A DNA stretch of 64,000 nucleotides from Rhizobium sp. ARZ01 (GCF_014851675.1 NZ_JACVAE010000001.1:1178001-1242000), one strand, 5' to 3'; shown: positions 1 through 6,474, counted from the first letter of the stretch. The notes: a model not told the origin generated them from the letters alone. Program-made: numbers and translations.

Positions 1-282
1 GAGAATTTCAGGGTGGATTTGTTCAATCTGAATAACACCACGATCCACTGCCGGCTCATCAGTACGACAAACCGCTTCCAGCACTGGTACAGTCTTTCGA
101 AATCGGGAACGTGGTCCGCGACCGCGCTGCGGGTATTCGGTGACGCTCTTTACCTGACGGACGGTGTGGCCGCTCCAGCTACGCGTGCAGGGGCTGCGGC
201 TATCTATGTTGATACCGCAGACGGAGACTTAAAGGTGAAATTTGGCGATGGAACCGTGAAAACGATTGTCACGGATACATAA
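1..282 (+). CDS. Phage tail/structural protein, C-terminal part (truncated by window start)
   Basis: The reading frame is open from base 1 to a stop at 280-282, so the true start probably lies left of the window; a GTG at 13 is available but no ribosome binding site can be judged. The C-terminus carries a Gly/Ala-rich stretch followed by VDTADGDLKVKFGDG, a short beta-type ending that I associate with tail-fibre or tail-tip proteins of rhizobial phages (recalled from general knowledge, not searched). Its position just before an acyltransferase and a lysis cassette fits the end of a phage late operon. An alternative is a small complete hypothetical protein of 89 residues. The phage-structural assignment is inference. 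Confidence 0.5.
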   Translation, partial: ENFRVDLFNLNNTTIHCRLISTTNRFQHWYSLSKSGTWSATALRVFGDALYLTDGVAAPATRAGAAAIYVDTADGDLKVKFGDGTVKTIVTDT

Positions 283-1108
283 TTTCAGCGATCGCCATAA
301 CCTCGTCGGCAAGTAAGTAGGCCGCTATCAACGCCGCCATTGCCGCCGCTGTGCGGTAGCGGCGTATCCAGCCGAAAAGTACGTTTGATGGTTTGCCGAC
401 TGGCGGCGGCTCTTCGGCTGTGGTGCTTGGAGCGTCGCCCCAAACAGGCTTCGGCAGTTCTGAACTGTGAGCATAGGCATAAGGGGCAGTCATCCCAAGG
501 TGGGTCCTGTCCCATACTATTTCTTCGCGGATAACCGAAGCCGGCGTGCCGGCAGCCAAGCAGTGCGGCGGGATTGCTGAATTCACGAATGAATTACGAC
601 CGATCATGCAGCCGTCGCCTATATCCGCCCCCTTCCAGACGGCAGTTTGTGCGGCAAGCCAGACGTGGTTTCCGATCGTTACCGACTTGCTCTTGTTGAG
701 CCGCGCGCCAGTTCGCCTGTCAAAGATAGGGTGTGCATCGTCCGTCCGAATCTCATTGTTCGTCGCAAACATGCAGTCGTCACCGATCGTGACAGTTTGG
801 CCTTCAAACGCCGAAATGTAGCAATTGAGAGTGACGACCAGGCGCTTTCCAATGTGGACGCAACCGCCATGGCTTGCACGGATAACCCCGCGGTAAATGG
901 AGTGATCGCCAATGCTAACTTTGCTGTTGCTGCTGTCGAAGAGAATGCGGGTGTTTGTCAGATTCGCTCGTTGGCCTATATGCAGTTCATTGTTTGAGCC
1001 TGCAAACGATACTTCGAACCTATCTGCGAAGGCCGGGACGCCGATGATCCTGTTGCCTTTGTCGTCCGAGTAACCGGCGATTTCGCCGTCTTTTACGATC
1101 CGCGCCAT
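269..1108 (-). CDS. Hexapeptide-repeat (left-handed beta-helix) acyltransferase, phage-encoded
   Basis: A 279-residue protein. Its middle is built of imperfect hexapeptide turns (for example VSIGDHSIYRG, VTIGDDCMFA, VTIGNHVWLA, ADIGDGCMIG), the pattern of left-handed beta-helix O-acetyltransferases. The DDAHPIFD segment supplies the usual catalytic-region His, and AAGTPASVIRE closes the helix as in sugar and polysaccharide acetyltransferases. A hydrophobic stretch (AAAMAALIAAYLLAD) near the C-terminus may anchor it. I chose the ATG at 1108 because GAGAGTTGAG precedes it; an upstream in-frame start at 1204 exists. It is read against the flanking phage late genes and overlaps the tail gene's end by 14 bp. 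Such genes in prophages often modify the host surface polysaccharide; the substrate here is unknown. Confidence 0.8.
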   Translation of the reverse strand: MARIVKDGEIAGYSDDKGNRIIGVPAFADRFEVSFAGSNNELHIGQRANLTNTRILFDSSNSKVSIGDHSIYRGVIRASHGGCVHIGKRLVVTLNCYISAFEGQTVTIGDDCMFATNNEIRTDDAHPIFDRRTGARLNKSKSVTIGNHVWLAAQTAVWKGADIGDGCMIGRNSFVNSAIPPHCLAAGTPASVIREEIVWDRTHLGMTAPYAYAHSSELPKPVWGDAPSTTAEEPPPVGKPSNVLFGWIRRYRTAAAMAALIAAYLLADEVMAIAEIMYP

Positions 1109-1288
1109 CTCAACTCTCAGTAGCCCGAAGTGATATCCCACATAGCGGGTAACCTGGTGCCTAGTGTCAACCCCACTCCTGGCTGATAGGCGGTCAGTAT
1201 CCACGAGCCGGTGTTAGGTCTTCGACGCGCTGCGAGCGTTCGCGCCCGCACGTCTGGCTGACCACAAACACGATCAAAGGAAATTCCA

Positions 1289-2092
1289 ATGGATAGAACC
1301 GTTCCCCCGGGAGCGGCGCTTCTGCTCGCGTTCGTCTACGAGACCGAAACGAGCATGAAGGCGCCGGAATGCTACGACGTTATCTACGGCCACAACCAGG
1401 GCAAGTTGCCCAAGCCGCTCACGTCCATGACCTATGGCGAAGTCGTCGACGCGCAGAAGGGCTGGACAAAGCAGTTCGGGTCGAGTGCTGCCGGCGCTCC
1501 GCAGTTCATGCGCGCCACACTGATTGATCTCGCCAAGGCGAATCTGTCGCTCAAGGGCACGGACCTTTTCACGGCCGATTTGCAGGATCGTCTTGCCTAC
1601 AAACTGCTGGTGCGGCGTGGTTATGCCCTTTTCATGGCCGGGAAGATCAGCCGCACCGAGTTCGGCAAACGCCTGGCGCAGGAGTGGGCATCGTTGCCGG
1701 TGCTGGCGTCCACGAAGGGCGCTCATCGTAATGTGCCGCGCGGGTCGTCCTTCTACATGGGGGACAAACTCAACAAGGCGCTGGTGTCTCCTGAGAAGGT
1801 GGAATCTATCCTTGATCGGGTGAAGGCGGCGGGGATGTCCGTTGATGCAGGCGAGCCGGTAGAGGAGCGTCAGGCGCCAACAGCAACGCGGCCAAAGCCG
1901 GTAGCAAAATCCGGACGGTTCTGGACCTGGTTCTTTTCCGGGACCGGCATGGGCGCGATGATCCTTGAGAAGCTCAACATCGTCGCGCTCGATTGGCGCG
2001 TTCAGATGCTCATCTTCGGTTCGATTATCGCCTTTGCGTTCTACGCCATTGCGACGATGCCAGCCGTTCGCCACGCGCTCGGGATCAAGTGA
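1289..2092 (+). CDS. Phage endolysin, lambda-R-like muramidase with C-terminal membrane segment
   Basis: A 267-residue protein predicted to cleave peptidoglycan during lysis. The order of conserved pieces matches lambda-R-type (GH104-like) lytic enzymes: YETET with candidate catalytic Glu18, then CYDVIYGH, the SSAAGAPQFM block, FTADLQDRLAYKLLVRRG and the EWASLP end. After about residue 165 comes a Pro/Glu-rich linker and a C-terminal hydrophobic segment (about 225-255, MLIFGSIIAFAFYAIATM), which soluble endolysins lack; it would tether the enzyme to the membrane. AAGGAAATTCC precedes the ATG. Its stop overlaps the next start (ATGA), so translation is coupled to the spanin-like genes. Family by motif reading only; the lysis role is strongly supported by the neighbours. 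Confidence 0.75.
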   Translation: MDRTVPPGAALLLAFVYETETSMKAPECYDVIYGHNQGKLPKPLTSMTYGEVVDAQKGWTKQFGSSAAGAPQFMRATLIDLAKANLSLKGTDLFTADLQDRLAYKLLVRRGYALFMAGKISRTEFGKRLAQEWASLPVLASTKGAHRNVPRGSSFYMGDKLNKALVSPEKVESILDRVKAAGMSVDAGEPVEERQAPTATRPKPVAKSGRFWTWFFSGTGMGAMILEKLNIVALDWRVQMLIFGSIIAFAFYAIATMPAVRHALGIK

Positions 2093-2352
2093 TGTTCTCC
2101 CGCCTCACGTTGGCCGCTGGCGCTGTTCTGGGCGCATCCGCAGCCGCTGCAACCTTCACGGCGCTGAACGTGCTGCTGTGGCTTCCTGCCGCCAGAGACG
2201 AGGGCGGGGACCTTGAACGGGCAGACACCCTGAAGCGCTCAATCGAAATCATTCAGCAGAGGAGCCGCACCAATGCGGAAGTCAACGCTCTTGATGCTCG
2301 CGGCATTTGCACCGCTCTCGGTGGCGAGTGGGTGCAAGACCACTGCGAGTGA
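2092..2352 (+). CDS. Rz-like inner-membrane spanin candidate
   Basis: An 86-residue protein starting at the ATG that overlaps the endolysin stop. It has an N-terminal hydrophobic segment (LTLAAGAVLGASAAAATFTA then LNVLLWLP) and a charged, probably helical periplasmic part (DEGGDLERADTLKRSIEII, then QQRSRTNAEVNALD). It ends with two cysteines (GICTALGGEW, DHC), a build typical of i-spanins that connect inner and outer membranes in the last lysis step. The longer open frame starting at 1993 lies inside the endolysin and is ignored. The assignment rests on size, topology, position and the overlapping lipoprotein gene, not on recognised family sequence. Confidence 0.6.
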   Translation: MFSRLTLAAGAVLGASAAAATFTALNVLLWLPAARDEGGDLERADTLKRSIEIIQQRSRTNAEVNALDARGICTALGGEWVQDHCE

Positions 2353-2491
2353 CGTGACCGGGACGGGATTCGAGACGCTGACGCCATCGGCTGCAACGCG
2401 TTCGTACATCGTCGCCAACGATCTTCCGTTCGCTCGCCAGATCGCATCCCATAACCGAACCTGCCAGCAGATGGCCGGTTGCGCGAAATAG
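2273..2491 (+). CDS. Rz1-like outer-membrane lipoprotein spanin candidate
   Basis: A 72-residue protein whose gene starts inside the preceding gene in a different frame and overlaps it by 80 bp, the arrangement seen for Rz/Rz1 spanin pairs. A signal peptide ends in a lipobox (LSVASGC, Cys21), so it should be a lipoprotein; the mature part is short (about 50 residues) and ends with two cysteines. GAGGAG lies upstream of the ATG. With the upstream membrane protein it would form the spanin complex that fuses the two membranes after peptidoglycan cleavage. Classical Rz1 proteins are proline-rich and this one is not, so the role is inferred from topology and overlap. Confidence 0.6.
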   Translation: MRKSTLLMLAAFAPLSVASGCKTTASDVTGTGFETLTPSAATRSYIVANDLPFARQIASHNRTCQQMAGCAK

Positions 2492-2504
2492 TAGAGGCCA
2501 ATCC

Positions 2505-2825
2505 ATGCCCGACAAATACAACTCGCTCGTCGGCCTGCTCGATGCATGGTTCGGCGGTGCCTTCACCACCCTGATTGGCGCATTTATCGGCCGCATCATG
2601 TGGCATGCGCAGGAGGTCAAGAAGGCACGCCGGAAGTTCCTCGGGCGCGAACTGATCTGGGAGCTGCCGATCGCTGTCGGCATGGCTTTGATCGGCGAGG
2701 GGTTGGCGTCCTGGTTCCAGTTTGGCCAGCCTGTTTCAACAGGGCTTGTCGCAGCACTTGCCTATCTGGGACCGCGCGGCGCAGAGGTTCTGTTTATGAA
2801 ATGGTTCGGGGCGAAAGTGGGGTAG
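2505..2825 (+). CDS. Phage holin, LydA-like family
   Basis: A 106-residue membrane protein with hydrophobic segments near residues 8-30 (LVGLLDAWFGGAFTTLIGAF), 50-65 (ELPIAVGMALIGEGLAS) and 75-90 (VSTGLVAALAYLGPRG). The block IGRIMWHAQEVKKARRKFLG followed by RELIWELPIAVGMA is what I recognise from LydA-type holins of alphaproteobacterial phages. Holins time lysis by opening the inner membrane to the endolysin. GAGG lies upstream of the ATG. It is the last gene of the lysis block, 13 bp after the lipoprotein gene. A diverged copy of its last 19 codons recurs at 3472-3531. Confidence 0.75.
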   Translation: MPDKYNSLVGLLDAWFGGAFTTLIGAFIGRIMWHAQEVKKARRKFLGRELIWELPIAVGMALIGEGLASWFQFGQPVSTGLVAALAYLGPRGAEVLFMKWFGAKVG

Positions 2826-2828
2826 TTG

Positions 2829-3131
2829 TTACGACATTCGGTCAAGTTGGCAGGCCGCTGAGTTCTCTTGCGGACTTTGGTCAGTGTTTGAGATCGGCGA
2901 CACGTCCGCTTTCCCACCCATTTCTGAGATCGTCGCTTCGTAGCGATCGAGATAAGCATCAATCTCCGTCAGCGTGGCATCATAGTACAAGCCAAGGACA
3001 ACGGCGTCGGTGGCGCAGTGAAGGAGCCTGTATCTGACAATTGAGCCATGTCGGCGGGCAAGTATCTCGAATCCTATTCGATTGGCGCGCGCAACGACAA
3101 AATGAGCAATCACACGGTGCTTGCTGCTCAT
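2829..3131 (-). CDS. Hypothetical phage protein, 100 residues
   Basis: The product is a 100-residue soluble-looking protein (MSSKHRVIAHFVVARANRI at the start, a central EIDAYLDRYEATISEMGGK). I do not recognise it. The ATG at 3131 overlaps the stop of a tiny upstream frame (ATGA) and is preceded by GGGGTGG; an in-frame start at 3179 is possible. It faces the holin gene tail to tail with a 3-bp gap. Its length, coupling and position suggest a real early or accessory phage gene, but the evidence is modest. Confidence 0.45.
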   Translation of the reverse strand: MSSKHRVIAHFVVARANRIGFEILARRHGSIVRYRLLHCATDAVVLGLYYDATLTEIDAYLDRYEATISEMGGKADVSPISNTDQSPQENSAACQLDRMS

Positions 3132-3226
3132 GGGCCACCCCGCGCGGGCCGGCGAGGGCCTTTGCCGGATCCACCGCACTCGTCATATACGCCCATCGTG
3201 TCATTGAGGCGATAGTAATCGCGCAC
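3128..3226 (-). CDS. Possible 32-residue leader/micro-ORF
   Basis: A GTG-started frame reads VRDYYRLNDTMGVYDECGGS and ends with a Gly/Pro/Arg-rich tail whose stop overlaps the next start (ATGA). It sits between a 33-residue membrane peptide gene and the 100-residue gene on the same strand, so the three could form a coupled micro-operon. No clear ribosome binding site is seen and the family is unknown; it may be chance. Confidence 0.25.
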   Translation of the reverse strand: MRDYYRLNDTMGVYDECGGSGKGPRRPARGGP

Positions 3227-3241
3227 GGTTCGAGCGATTTA

Positions 3242-3343
3242 TCACCACCACCCGTCCAGTTGCCCGGTATTGATGACCATCGACGCGATCGCAGCAACCG
3301 CGCCGGCTATGACGAAGAAATAGAGCACGAAATTCCGGATCAT
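3242..3343 (-). CDS. 33-residue single-span membrane micro-protein (copy 1)
   Basis: This ATG frame is too short for usual gene callers. It encodes a short basic start (MIRN), one hydrophobic span (FVLYFFVIAGAVAAIASMVI) and the tail NTGQLDGWW. AAAGG lies 8 bases before the ATG. A second gene at 4051-4152 has the same length, the same layout and a related tail (VGQLFGAW), and the end of this gene recurs as a relic at 3740-3773. Conservation of length and C-terminal GQLxGxW between two diverged copies is the best evidence that it is translated. Role unknown; regulation of holin or superinfection exclusion are possibilities only. Confidence 0.55.
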   Translation of the reverse strand: MIRNFVLYFFVIAGAVAAIASMVINTGQLDGWW

Positions 3344-3471
3344 GCTGCAACCTTTGTGATGGCGCCCGGCAACAACACGAAGCGCTGCCGGGCTACTTGC
3401 TGTCTCATACGCAAGCAATTCGCATTTCCGCGAACAATGATAATTTAGCCCTGTCTTATTTACGCTTTGTT

Positions 3472-3531
3472 ACGCCTACGCGCGGTGCAGAAGTGCTGTT
3501 CATGCGGGGGTTCGGGGCGAAGGTCGGGTGA
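3472..3531 (+). pseudogene. Relic of a second holin gene (3' end only)
   Basis: The frame reads TPTRGAEVLFMRGFGAKVG then stop, against GPRGAEVLFMKWFGAKVG then stop at the end of the intact holin (2769-2825). DNA identity is high but with many silent changes, so the copy is old or came from a related phage. No upstream holin sequence is present and the frame upstream does not continue the homology. It shows that a duplicate lysis end was lost here. Confidence 0.7.
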
Positions 3532-3540
3532 GGTGCACGC

Positions 3541-3575
3541 CCAAGAAAGAGCCCGGCGTGTGCGGTACGCCGGGC
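3541..3575 (-). terminator. Terminator-like hairpin
   Basis: A perfect 9-bp stem GCCCGGCGT / ACGCCGGGC with a 7-base loop is followed on the minus strand by TCTTTCTT. It could end the leftward transcript that starts with the 4499 gene. The U-tract is interrupted, so this is moderate evidence. Confidence 0.4.
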
Positions 3576-3739
3576 AAGTACAGTTGGGGTAGTGGCGTAG
3601 GGAGGCGCCACAACCAAATAATACGCGATACCCGCAATCACGGCGATAGCTAGATGTGGCTACCCACTTGTTGGGGTGGGCTAGTCTTGAGGAGCCAAGG
3701 GTGAAAGCCGCGTTGTCGAGTGGTGCCGGCAGCGCCTGA

Positions 3740-3773
3740 TCACCACCACCCGACCAGTTGCCCGGTACATAAC
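3740..3773 (-). repeat. Relic of the micro-protein gene 3' end
   Basis: Bases 3740-3767 match 3242-3269 at 27 of 28 positions; on the minus strand both read GQL(D/V)GWW then stop. Homology stops upstream, so only the end of the micro-protein gene was kept. With the holin relic at 3472-3531 it marks a decayed duplication of the holin-tail to micro-protein segment. Confidence 0.65.
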
Positions 3774-3810
3774 GTTCTGGCAAAACGTCTGGAAGATTTT
3801 TGTCAGATCT

Positions 3811-3824
3811 CACCCAATTGGGTG
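3811..3824. promoter_or_regulatory. Perfect 14-bp palindrome, operator candidate
   Basis: CACCCAATTGGGTG is its own reverse complement and lies 90 bp upstream of the gene at 3915. It has no U-tract, so a protein-binding operator is likelier than a terminator. The binding protein is unknown. Confidence 0.35.
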
Positions 3825-3914
3825 ATTGCCAGTGTGAAGAATCAAGCGCTGATACCCATCCCATGTCGCGAGGCAATTACTGTGTCATGCTCGCGCGCCG
3901 TCCGGGAGGAGATC

Positions 3915-4106
3915 ATGGGCTTAGGGCGCACTGACTACATTTCGCAAATGCTGACGGAAATCATAAGGCTTGCTCGAGAGGAGGGCGATGGGGCGGCCCT
4001 GCTTCTGTACCTGCTCTCCATGGCATTGATCGAGGCCGAAGCCTTAGCGGCTACCAAGCGCCAAAGAGTTGCCCGACGCGCATCACCATGCCGGCAACCG
4101 TCGTGA
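3915..4106 (+). CDS. Small hypothetical protein, 63 residues
   Basis: The ATG at 3915 has a strong ribosome binding site (GGGAGGAG, 4-5 bases upstream), which decides this start over the longer frame from 3720. The product begins MGLGRTDYISQMLTEIIRLA and continues with a helical, Leu/Ala-rich stretch (AALLLYLLSMALIEAEALAA), then a basic tail. I recall similar short helical proteins in rhizobial genomes but no function is known. Its 3' end overlaps the convergent micro-protein gene (4051-4152) by 56 bp, which is unusual and suggests one of the two is expressed at a time. Confidence 0.6.
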   Translation: MGLGRTDYISQMLTEIIRLAREEGDGAALLLYLLSMALIEAEALAATKRQRVARRASPCRQPS

Positions 4107-4152
4107 TGCCTACCGCGACGATGAGGGCGTAAAGCCAGCGCGGGTCTTTCAT
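4051..4152 (-). CDS. 33-residue single-span membrane micro-protein (copy 2)
   Basis: This ATG frame of 33 codons is too short for default gene finding. Product: MKDPRW, then the span LYALIVAVGITTVAGMVM, then RVGQLFGAW. It matches copy 1 (3242-3343) in length, membrane span position and the C-terminal GQLxGxW. GGGAAGG precedes the ATG by about 7 bases, and the ATG overlaps the stop of the upstream 116-residue gene (ATGA), so translation is coupled. Function unknown. The coupling and the paralogue make translation likely. Confidence 0.6.
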   Translation of the reverse strand: MKDPRWLYALIVAVGITTVAGMVMRVGQLFGAW

Positions 4153-4499
4153 TGCCTGCCTTCCCGTCTCGCCTTCATGAATCGCTCGTGCTCAAGGATG
4201 GCTTCTACATCCTCCGGCGTCATCCCGAATAGGGTTCCTGCCATCGCGGCATCGTAGGCGTCCTCACAAGCCTTAGCGGCAAGACGGGCGGTGTCTTCCG
4301 ATCCATGCCAGCCGGCGAGCCTCCCAAAATCCCTGACACCATCCAGGCAGACAAGATTCCAGTCCCATTTGCTCGGGTTGTTCGACGGGTTCAGCAGTCG
4401 GCCGAATTTGCGAGCGCCATCCCACCCGGCGAACAGGCGTTCCTCGTCGCGGTCCTTGATCCATTGGTGGCGGGGGCGGGGGCCTTCTTCATCAGTCAT
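4149..4499 (-). CDS. Hypothetical island protein, 116 residues
   Basis: The predicted product is a 116-residue soluble protein rich in Trp, Asp and Arg (DRDEERLFAGWDGARKFGRL, WDWNLVCLDGVRDFGR). The two short segments GARKFGRL and GVRDFGRL look like an internal repeat. I do not recognise the family. AAGGAAGC lies just before the ATG. It is divergent from the DNA ligase gene (44 bp between starts) and its stop overlaps the start of the membrane micro-protein, so the two form a coupled pair. Confidence 0.6.
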   Translation of the reverse strand: MTDEEGPRPRHQWIKDRDEERLFAGWDGARKFGRLLNPSNNPSKWDWNLVCLDGVRDFGRLAGWHGSEDTARLAAKACEDAYDAAMAGTLFGMTPEDVEAILEHERFMKARREGRQ

Positions 4500-4543
4500 T
4501 TTGCTTCCTTGGAGCGAAACGGCGTGTGGCGCAATAATGTGCC

Positions 4544-5500
4544 ATGGAGAAGCCGTCCATCAAGCCGGATCCAATGCCCGACCGCATCGAGCCTTGCCTT
4601 GCGCAGCTCGTGGCAAATCCGCCCGTTGGCCCGCAATGGGCCTTCGAAGTGAAGTGGGACGGCTATCGGCTCGTCATTTACAAGGAGCCTGCAGGCCTGC
4701 GCATCATGACGCGAGGCGGGCACGACTGGACCGAACGATTCCCCACCATCGCAAAAACAGCCAAGCAACTGCCGGCAGAAACGGCCATCTTGGATGGTGA
4801 GGCAGTCGCGCTCGACGCGCAAGGTCGATCCGACTTCGGTGCTCTTCAGCATGCCCTCGGTGGACGAGGCGGCAAACGACGGGCGCACGAGGTCATCTTC
4901 TATGCCTTTGATCTGCTCTACCTGGATGGGCACGACATGCGGGGTATGCCGTTGTCCGATCGCCGGCGGGCGCTGGCGCCGCTGATCGATGAAGCAGAGC
5001 CGACGATCCGGTTTTCAGAGGAGATCGAGACCGATGGCGAGAGCTTCCTGAAAGCGGCCTGCGCAATGGGGCTGGAAGGTATCATTGCCAAGGACCGGAC
5101 GTGTCCGTACCGATCGGGGCGCCGTGGCGGATGGGTCAAGATCAAATGCACGCAGCGCGAAGGGTTTGTGATCATCGGCTACGAGCCATCCCGCGTCGGC
5201 TATGGCGGAATAGGTCGGCTACTCCTGGCGGCGCACAATGGCGATGGCCTGGTCTATGTCGGCGGGGTCGGGACGGGCTTCACCGAACGGACAGCAACGC
5301 TTTTGCGGGAGGCCCTCGATCAGATCCGGACAGAGACGCCGGCCGCCGATGTCGGTCGGCGCAAGGGTGTATTCGTCGCGCCGAAGCTGGTAGCCGAAAT
5401 CGAGTTTCGCGGGTGGACGCAGGACGGAAAGTTGCGACATTCGTCGTTCAAGGGCTTGCGCGATCCGGAGGGCGATGGTGCGGTCTATGTGATCGGTTGA
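4544..5500 (+). CDS. ATP-dependent DNA ligase, LigD ligase-domain type (stand-alone)
   Basis: A 318-residue enzyme predicted to seal DNA nicks with ATP. The nucleotidyltransferase motifs are all visible: motif I EVKWDGYR with adenylated Lys37, motif III AILDGEAVALD, motif IIIa FYAFDLLYLDG, motif IV LEGIIAKD and motif V WVKIKC. An OB-fold part follows (GFVIIGYEPS, YVGGVGTGF). It equals the ligase domain of LigD without polymerase or phosphoesterase parts, and no Ku gene is in view. It sits in the phage island, so repair or circularisation of phage DNA is a plausible use (inference). The ATG at 4544 has no good ribosome binding site; the ATG at 4574 is an alternative. Confidence 0.87.
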   Translation: MEKPSIKPDPMPDRIEPCLAQLVANPPVGPQWAFEVKWDGYRLVIYKEPAGLRIMTRGGHDWTERFPTIAKTAKQLPAETAILDGEAVALDAQGRSDFGALQHALGGRGGKRRAHEVIFYAFDLLYLDGHDMRGMPLSDRRRALAPLIDEAEPTIRFSEEIETDGESFLKAACAMGLEGIIAKDRTCPYRSGRRGGWVKIKCTQREGFVIIGYEPSRVGYGGIGRLLLAAHNGDGLVYVGGVGTGFTERTATLLREALDQIRTETPAADVGRRKGVFVAPKLVAEIEFRGWTQDGKLRHSSFKGLRDPEGDGAVYVIG

Positions 5501-5787
5501 AACGCTGATGGGTTTTACAGCGGCCGATTAAGCCATTGATGTCGTTTGGGCTGAGTGGAGCCTGTTTTACAGCCAAGCCGTTGACGATCAAGGAAGGTCG
5601 CGAGCTTCCCAAGCTGAACGTATGCCGCAAATTACTCGGAGCAGGGGCGTTTCGGGCGGCAACTGCATTACTGTTTGCGTTCAGTGAGCGACCATCGAAC
5701 CCTTCGAATGTTAATCTTACACGTTGGTGCGTGGCCGCCTCAGCGGACGCTGCGCATGCATGGCGAGGGGACGTGCCAGATGACGGT

Positions 5788-6474
5788 CTAGAAGACTTTC
5801 TTCATCAAGTCGGGGCGCGGTGGAAACCGTACGTTTATGCGGTCTGCCAGCGTCATCTTCGGTTCGAAAACATAGCGGAACTCTTGCTGTTCCTTAAAAT
5901 AGGGCGGCTTGTGAAACGGTCCATAATGGACGGGCGCCTGCCTATTGATTTCAGTGGGCTTCTTCGTGTACTTTACTGATGAACCTGTATACCGACTGAA
6001 GAATTGCCTTACTGGTTGATTGTCTATCGTTCCTTCCTTGTAGATATGTTCTATCAATGCAGAAGGTCTCGGTAACACGATGCAGGCATCGTAGCGGTAT
6101 CCGTCAGGCGCGTTAACGCACATTGCGGTTCGCGCTGACTTAAATGGTCCTTCCGAAAAGCAGAGGGCATACACTTCAGGCTGCTGTGTCATGAATTGCA
6201 GGCCGGTAATCCTAGCATCTGTCGTTCCCGGAGGAACGATAAACATTCCTGTTTTCTCAAGCCGGTCCGCAAGAACTTTACCTTCGCCCCAATCGCGATG
6301 GAAGATGTGAACGTCTTGGGCGTTGAATTTTGAGCAGTTCTCCTCTCGATCTGTTATCCATTCGGGCCCCTCTAAGGTGCGGAAATACGACAGTGAAGAA
6401 AGTTTGATCGAACCGTCAAACCAATAATGTACATCGGCCTTGTCCAGGAATTTGTACAGTGTTTGGGATGGCAT
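5788..6474 (-). CDS. Unrecognised accessory (cargo) protein next to the integrase
   Basis: A 228-residue protein without signal peptide or clear membrane span. The N-terminus MPSQTLYKFLDKADVHYWF, followed by DGSIKLSSLSYFRTLEGPEW and later EVYALCFSEGP, has the rhythm of DUF2971-like proteins (short beta strands, SSxSYF), but this is weak resemblance only. The ATG at 6474 (AAGG upstream) is chosen over 6627 because homology-like sequence begins there. The DNA is visibly AT-richer than the flanks, and its slot between a ligase and an integrase is where prophages carry cargo such as defence genes. Function unknown. Confidence 0.6.
   Translation of the reverse strand: MPSQTLYKFLDKADVHYWFDGSIKLSSLSYFRTLEGPEWITDREENCSKFNAQDVHIFHRDWGEGKVLADRLEKTGMFIVPPGTTDARITGLQFMTQQPEVYALCFSEGPFKSARTAMCVNAPDGYRYDACIVLPRPSALIEHIYKEGTIDNQPVRQFFSRYTGSSVKYTKKPTEINRQAPVHYGPFHKPPYFKEQQEFRYVFEPKMTLADRINVRFPPRPDLMKKVF

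Larger units (their letters stand above)
3344..3914. other. 571-bp gene-poor patch in the island
   Basis: There is no convincing full-length gene. It holds a relic of the holin 3' end (3472-3531), a terminator-like hairpin (3541-3575), a relic of the micro-protein 3' end (3740-3773) and a 14-bp perfect palindrome (3811-3824). An inverted repeat GCCCGGCA / TGCCGGGC lies around 3365-3395, upstream of the micro-protein at 3343. A minus-strand frame with a hydrophobic start (IAGIAYYLVV, about 3594-3624) could be another micro-peptide, but its start codon is uncertain and it is not called. Confidence 0.5.

Noticed and set aside
3456..3641. Minus-strand frame with a hydrophobic start (IAGIAYYLVV) as a third micro-membrane peptide
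   Set aside because: The start codon is unclear, the length does not match 33 residues, and the GQLxGxW tail is absent; it also runs through the holin relic.
5536..5979. 147-codon plus-strand open frame after the DNA ligase
   Set aside because: It overlaps the 3' end of the minus-strand accessory gene, has no ribosome binding site, and its product has no recognisable pattern. It remains possible but unsupported.
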